From positions 18,217-82,216 of the forward strand of contig MKTT01000124.1 of the NCBI GenBank assembly GCA_001898385.1: a stretch of 64,000 bases of DNA, in the 5' to 3' direction. This document shows positions 62,054 to 64,000 of the stretch, piece after piece; the stretch's first letter is position 1; every line of letters begins with the position of its first letter. Under the pieces are notes generated by a model that made no database searches, was not told the DNA's origin, and worked only from the letters and a program-made list of their open reading frames with translations. The position numbers were made by a program, and so were the translations under genes. Origin of the DNA: Planctomycetales bacterium 71-10. Its GTDB lineage: Bacteria; Planctomycetota; Planctomycetia; Isosphaerales; Isosphaeraceae.

Positions 62054-63034
62054 ATGATCGCGATCACGGGGGCCGCCGGGTTCATCGGTTCGAACCTGGC
62101 GCATCGGCTGTCGGCGGCGGGGCGGGAATTGATCCTGGTCGACCATCCGCCCACGGCCGCCTCGGCCGTCAACTGGGCGGGCCTGGGCCGGTTCCGGTTC
62201 GTCCCCATGGAACACTTCCTCACCGACCTGGAGCGGGGCGAAGGGAAGGGGATCGAGGCCGTCTTCCACCTCGGCGCGTGCAGCTCGACGACCGAGACCG
62301 ACTGGGACTTCCTGGCCAGGAACAACGTCGGCTACACCCGCAGCCTCTGGACCTGGTGCGCCGCCGAGGGCCGGCCGTTCCTCTACGCCTCCAGCGCCGC
62401 CACCTACGGCGACGGCTCGAAGGGCTTCAGCGACCGCACGCCGCCGGCCGAGCTGGAGCCGATGAACCTCTACGGCAAGAGCAAGAACGACTTCGACATC
62501 TGGGCCCTCGAAGAGATCGCCGCCGGCCGGCCCCGGCCGCCGATCTGGGCGGGCCTGAAGTTCTTCAACGTGTACGGCCCGCGCGAGATCCACAAGGGGA
62601 AGATGGCCAGCGTGATCTGGCACGCGCGCAAGCAGATCCTGGAGACGGGGGAGGTCCGCCTCTTCCGCTCCAACGACCCGGCCTATCCCGACGGCGGCCA
62701 GCGCCGAGACTTCGTCTTCGTGGAGGACTGCATCGACCACATGCTCTGGCTCCGCGCCAACCCGGACGCCTCGGGCATCTACAACAGCGGCACGGGGGCC
62801 TCGCGCACGTTCCTGGACCTGGTCCACGCCGTCTTCGCCGCCCTGGGCCGCGAGCCCCGCGTACAATTCATCGACATGCCGCCGGAGCTGGGCAAGCAGT
62901 ATCAGAACTACACGCAGGCCGACATGAGCAAGCTCCGCGACGCCGGCTGCCCCAAGGTCGCCACGCCCCTCGAAGAAGGGGTCCGCCAGGCCCTCGCCTG
63001 GCCCGACGCGCCGCCGATCCCGGCCGCCGGCTGA
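62054..63034 (+). CDS. hldD: ADP-L-glycero-D-manno-heptose 6-epimerase
   Basis: A 326-residue SDR-family enzyme that makes ADP-L-glycero-D-manno-heptose for the lipopolysaccharide core. NAD motif TGAAGFIGSNLAHRL, catalytic region LYASSAATYGDG and YGKSK, then RDFVFVEDCIDHMLWL and YQNYTQADMSKLRDAG, blocks specific to HldD rather than other epimerases. The other heptose genes (gmhA, hldE) are not in the window. The start at 62054 gives the standard N-terminus; the GGATG context offers no strong Shine-Dalgarno. Confidence 0.93.
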   Translation: MIAITGAAGFIGSNLAHRLSAAGRELILVDHPPTAASAVNWAGLGRFRFVPMEHFLTDLERGEGKGIEAVFHLGACSSTTETDWDFLARNNVGYTRSLWTWCAAEGRPFLYASSAATYGDGSKGFSDRTPPAELEPMNLYGKSKNDFDIWALEEIAAGRPRPPIWAGLKFFNVYGPREIHKGKMASVIWHARKQILETGEVRLFRSNDPAYPDGGQRRDFVFVEDCIDHMLWLRANPDASGIYNSGTGASRTFLDLVHAVFAALGREPRVQFIDMPPELGKQYQNYTQADMSKLRDAGCPKVATPLEEGVRQALAWPDAPPIPAAG

Positions 63035-63058
63035 CGGCCGTCCCCCGGAGGAAGCCCG

Positions 63059-63703
63059 ATGACGACGACGACGACGATCGAACGCGAGCGGACCGACATC
63101 CAGGCCGACCCGGGGCCGCCCCCGGGCGCGACGCTGCTCATCCCGGCGGACGTCCGCATGATCGTCGCCCACGACGACTTCGAACGCCTGTGCGCCGCCA
63201 ATCGCGACCTTCGCCTTGAACTGGAGGCCGACGGGACCTTGATCGTCATGACGCCCGCATCGACGGACGGCGGCGGCCGAGAGCTGACGCTCGGCGCCCA
63301 ACTCTGGAACTGGAGCAAGGCGAACGGCCAGGGCAAGGCGTTCGGGCCGTCGGCCGGGTACACGCTCCCGGACGGGTCGGTGAAGGCCCCGGACGCCTCC
63401 TGGATCCGTCGCGAACGCCTGGACGCCCTGCCGCGCGAGGAGCGCGACCGCTTCGCGCGCATCGTCCCCGACTTCGCCGCCGAGGTCCGCTCGCCCAGCG
63501 ATGGCCTCAACGAAGTGCGGGCCAAGATGGCCGCCTACATCGCCCACGGCGTCCGCCTGGGCTGGCTGATCGACCCGATCCGGCGGACCGTCGAGGTCTA
63601 CCGCCCCGGCCGCGAGCCGGAGACGCTGACGGCCCCGAAGTCCCTCTCGGGCGAGGACGTGCTGCCGGGCTTCACGCTCGACCTGGCCGACATCCTGGAT
63701 TGA
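63059..63703 (+). CDS. Uma2-family nuclease-fold protein
   Basis: A 214-residue protein of the Uma2 type (PD-(D/E)XK-like fold): GYTLPDGSVKAPDASWIRRE supplies the acidic metal-site residue, and DFAAEVRSPSDGLNEVRAKM the E-x-R/K site; YIAHGVRLGWLIDPIRRTVE and YRPG complete the family pattern. The start (MTTTTTIERERTD) follows CGGAGGAAG. The gene and its leader are repeated directly downstream. The function of Uma2 proteins is not established. Confidence 0.9.
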   Translation: MTTTTTIERERTDIQADPGPPPGATLLIPADVRMIVAHDDFERLCAANRDLRLELEADGTLIVMTPASTDGGGRELTLGAQLWNWSKANGQGKAFGPSAGYTLPDGSVKAPDASWIRRERLDALPREERDRFARIVPDFAAEVRSPSDGLNEVRAKMAAYIAHGVRLGWLIDPIRRTVEVYRPGREPETLTAPKSLSGEDVLPGFTLDLADILD

Positions 63704-63722
63704 CCGCCCCGGAGGAAGCCCG

Positions 63723-64000
63723 ATGACGACGACGATCGAACGCGAGCGGACCGACGTCGGGACCGGCCCGGAGCCGCCGCACGCGACCCTGCTCATCCCG
63801 CGGGACGTACGCCTGATGGTCGCCCACGAGGACTTCGAACGCCTGTGCGCCGCCAATCGGGACCTGCGCCTCGAACTCAAGGCCGGTGGAGAACTCGTCG
63901 TCATGTCGCCCGCGGCCTCGGACAGTAGCCGGCGCAATCATCTGCTGAACGGCCGGCTTATGATCTGGAATGAGGCCGCGAAGCTCGGCGTCGCGTTCGA
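63723..64000 (+). CDS. Uma2-family protein, tandem copy, truncated by the window end
   Basis: The first 92 codons of a second Uma2 gene. Its leader (CCGGAGGAAGCCCGATGACG) and first codons (MTTTIERERTDVGTGP) nearly copy those of the preceding gene, and LLIPRDVRLMVAHEDFERLC and AANRDLRLELKA match it closely; after about residue 65 (MSPAASDSSRRNHLLNGRLM) it diverges. This is a tandem duplication. It is incomplete only because the window stops. Confidence 0.9.
   Translation, partial: MTTTIERERTDVGTGPEPPHATLLIPRDVRLMVAHEDFERLCAANRDLRLELKAGGELVVMSPAASDSSRRNHLLNGRLMIWNEAAKLGVAF

Noticed and set aside
60635..63937. 1100-codon open frame on the minus strand
   Set aside because: Antisense to the MFS, hldD and Uma2 genes; composition is typical of GC-driven shadow frames.

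Overview
This 64 kb window is very GC-rich and densely coded, and it looks like chromosomal DNA of a planctomycete, most likely of the Isosphaeraceae type. The evidence is the mix of families: a DUF1559 pilin-like protein with the H-X9-DG tail, a DUF1501 Tat-exported protein, a secreted sulfatase, a PEP-CTERM protein, several Uma2-type nuclease-fold proteins, DUF2752, and many secreted or lipoprotein genes lying among ordinary housekeeping genes. No phage, IS transposase, plasmid or CRISPR locus is visible. GTG and TTG starts and ATGA-type overlaps are common.

Layout. 1-5 kb: a minus-strand cassette (DUF1559 protein, small lipoprotein, DUF4198-Kelch protein) behind a clear TTGACA/TAGACT promoter, then dapF. 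5-13.7 kb (plus): an S2P-type protease, lon, a ribose-type ABC ATPase and permease, a VOC protein, a DUF374 acyltransferase, a DUF2752 membrane protein and a lipoprotein. 14-24.6 kb: a 2-hydroxyacid dehydrogenase and two envelope glycosyltransferases, then the minus-strand translation/secretion cluster ffh-rpsP-trmD-rplS-mnmA, a secreted spermidine-synthase-like protein and a GH10-like protein. 25-35 kb: a second dehydrogenase, a large DsbD, a CX5R phosphatase with a polytopic membrane protein, an atypical Ser/Thr kinase, cysteine desulfurase with an A-type Fe-S carrier, and a small family of 50-residue membrane proteins. 35-46 kb: secreted proteins, sulfatase, Uma2, the DUF1501/SMP-30 pair, a stand-alone bL12-CTD-like protein, a sugar-binding lipoprotein, a transglutaminase and a GNAT. 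46-57 kb: a glycine-rich RRM protein with a textbook terminator, larB-nnrD, a PEP-CTERM protein, a DUF2135 protein and a MacAB-like export operon (adaptor, ATPase, two permeases). 57-64 kb: an MBL-fold hydrolase, a glycosyltransferase, tRNA-Ser(GCU), two transporters, hldD and a tandem pair of Uma2 genes cut by the window end.

The strongest structure that genes do not explain is a dispersed composite repeat at three loci (about 9.97, 13.7-13.9 and 42.4-42.6 kb). Each has hairpin-forming arms of about 47 bp, and at two loci the arms flank a spacer that is itself conserved. A second theme is a set of perfect GC-only inverted repeats with 13-20 bp stems placed just after stop codons, mostly without a U-tract. 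Several sigma70-like promoters can be read directly, and two lie next to inverted repeats that could be operators.

No single locus is an obvious undescribed defence or biosynthetic system. The best candidates for something new are the composite repeat family, the DUF1559-lipoprotein-DUF4198/Kelch cassette with its operator-like promoter, the bL12-like single-domain protein, the tandem micro-membrane proteins, and a GH10-like protein and a kinase that lack canonical catalytic residues.
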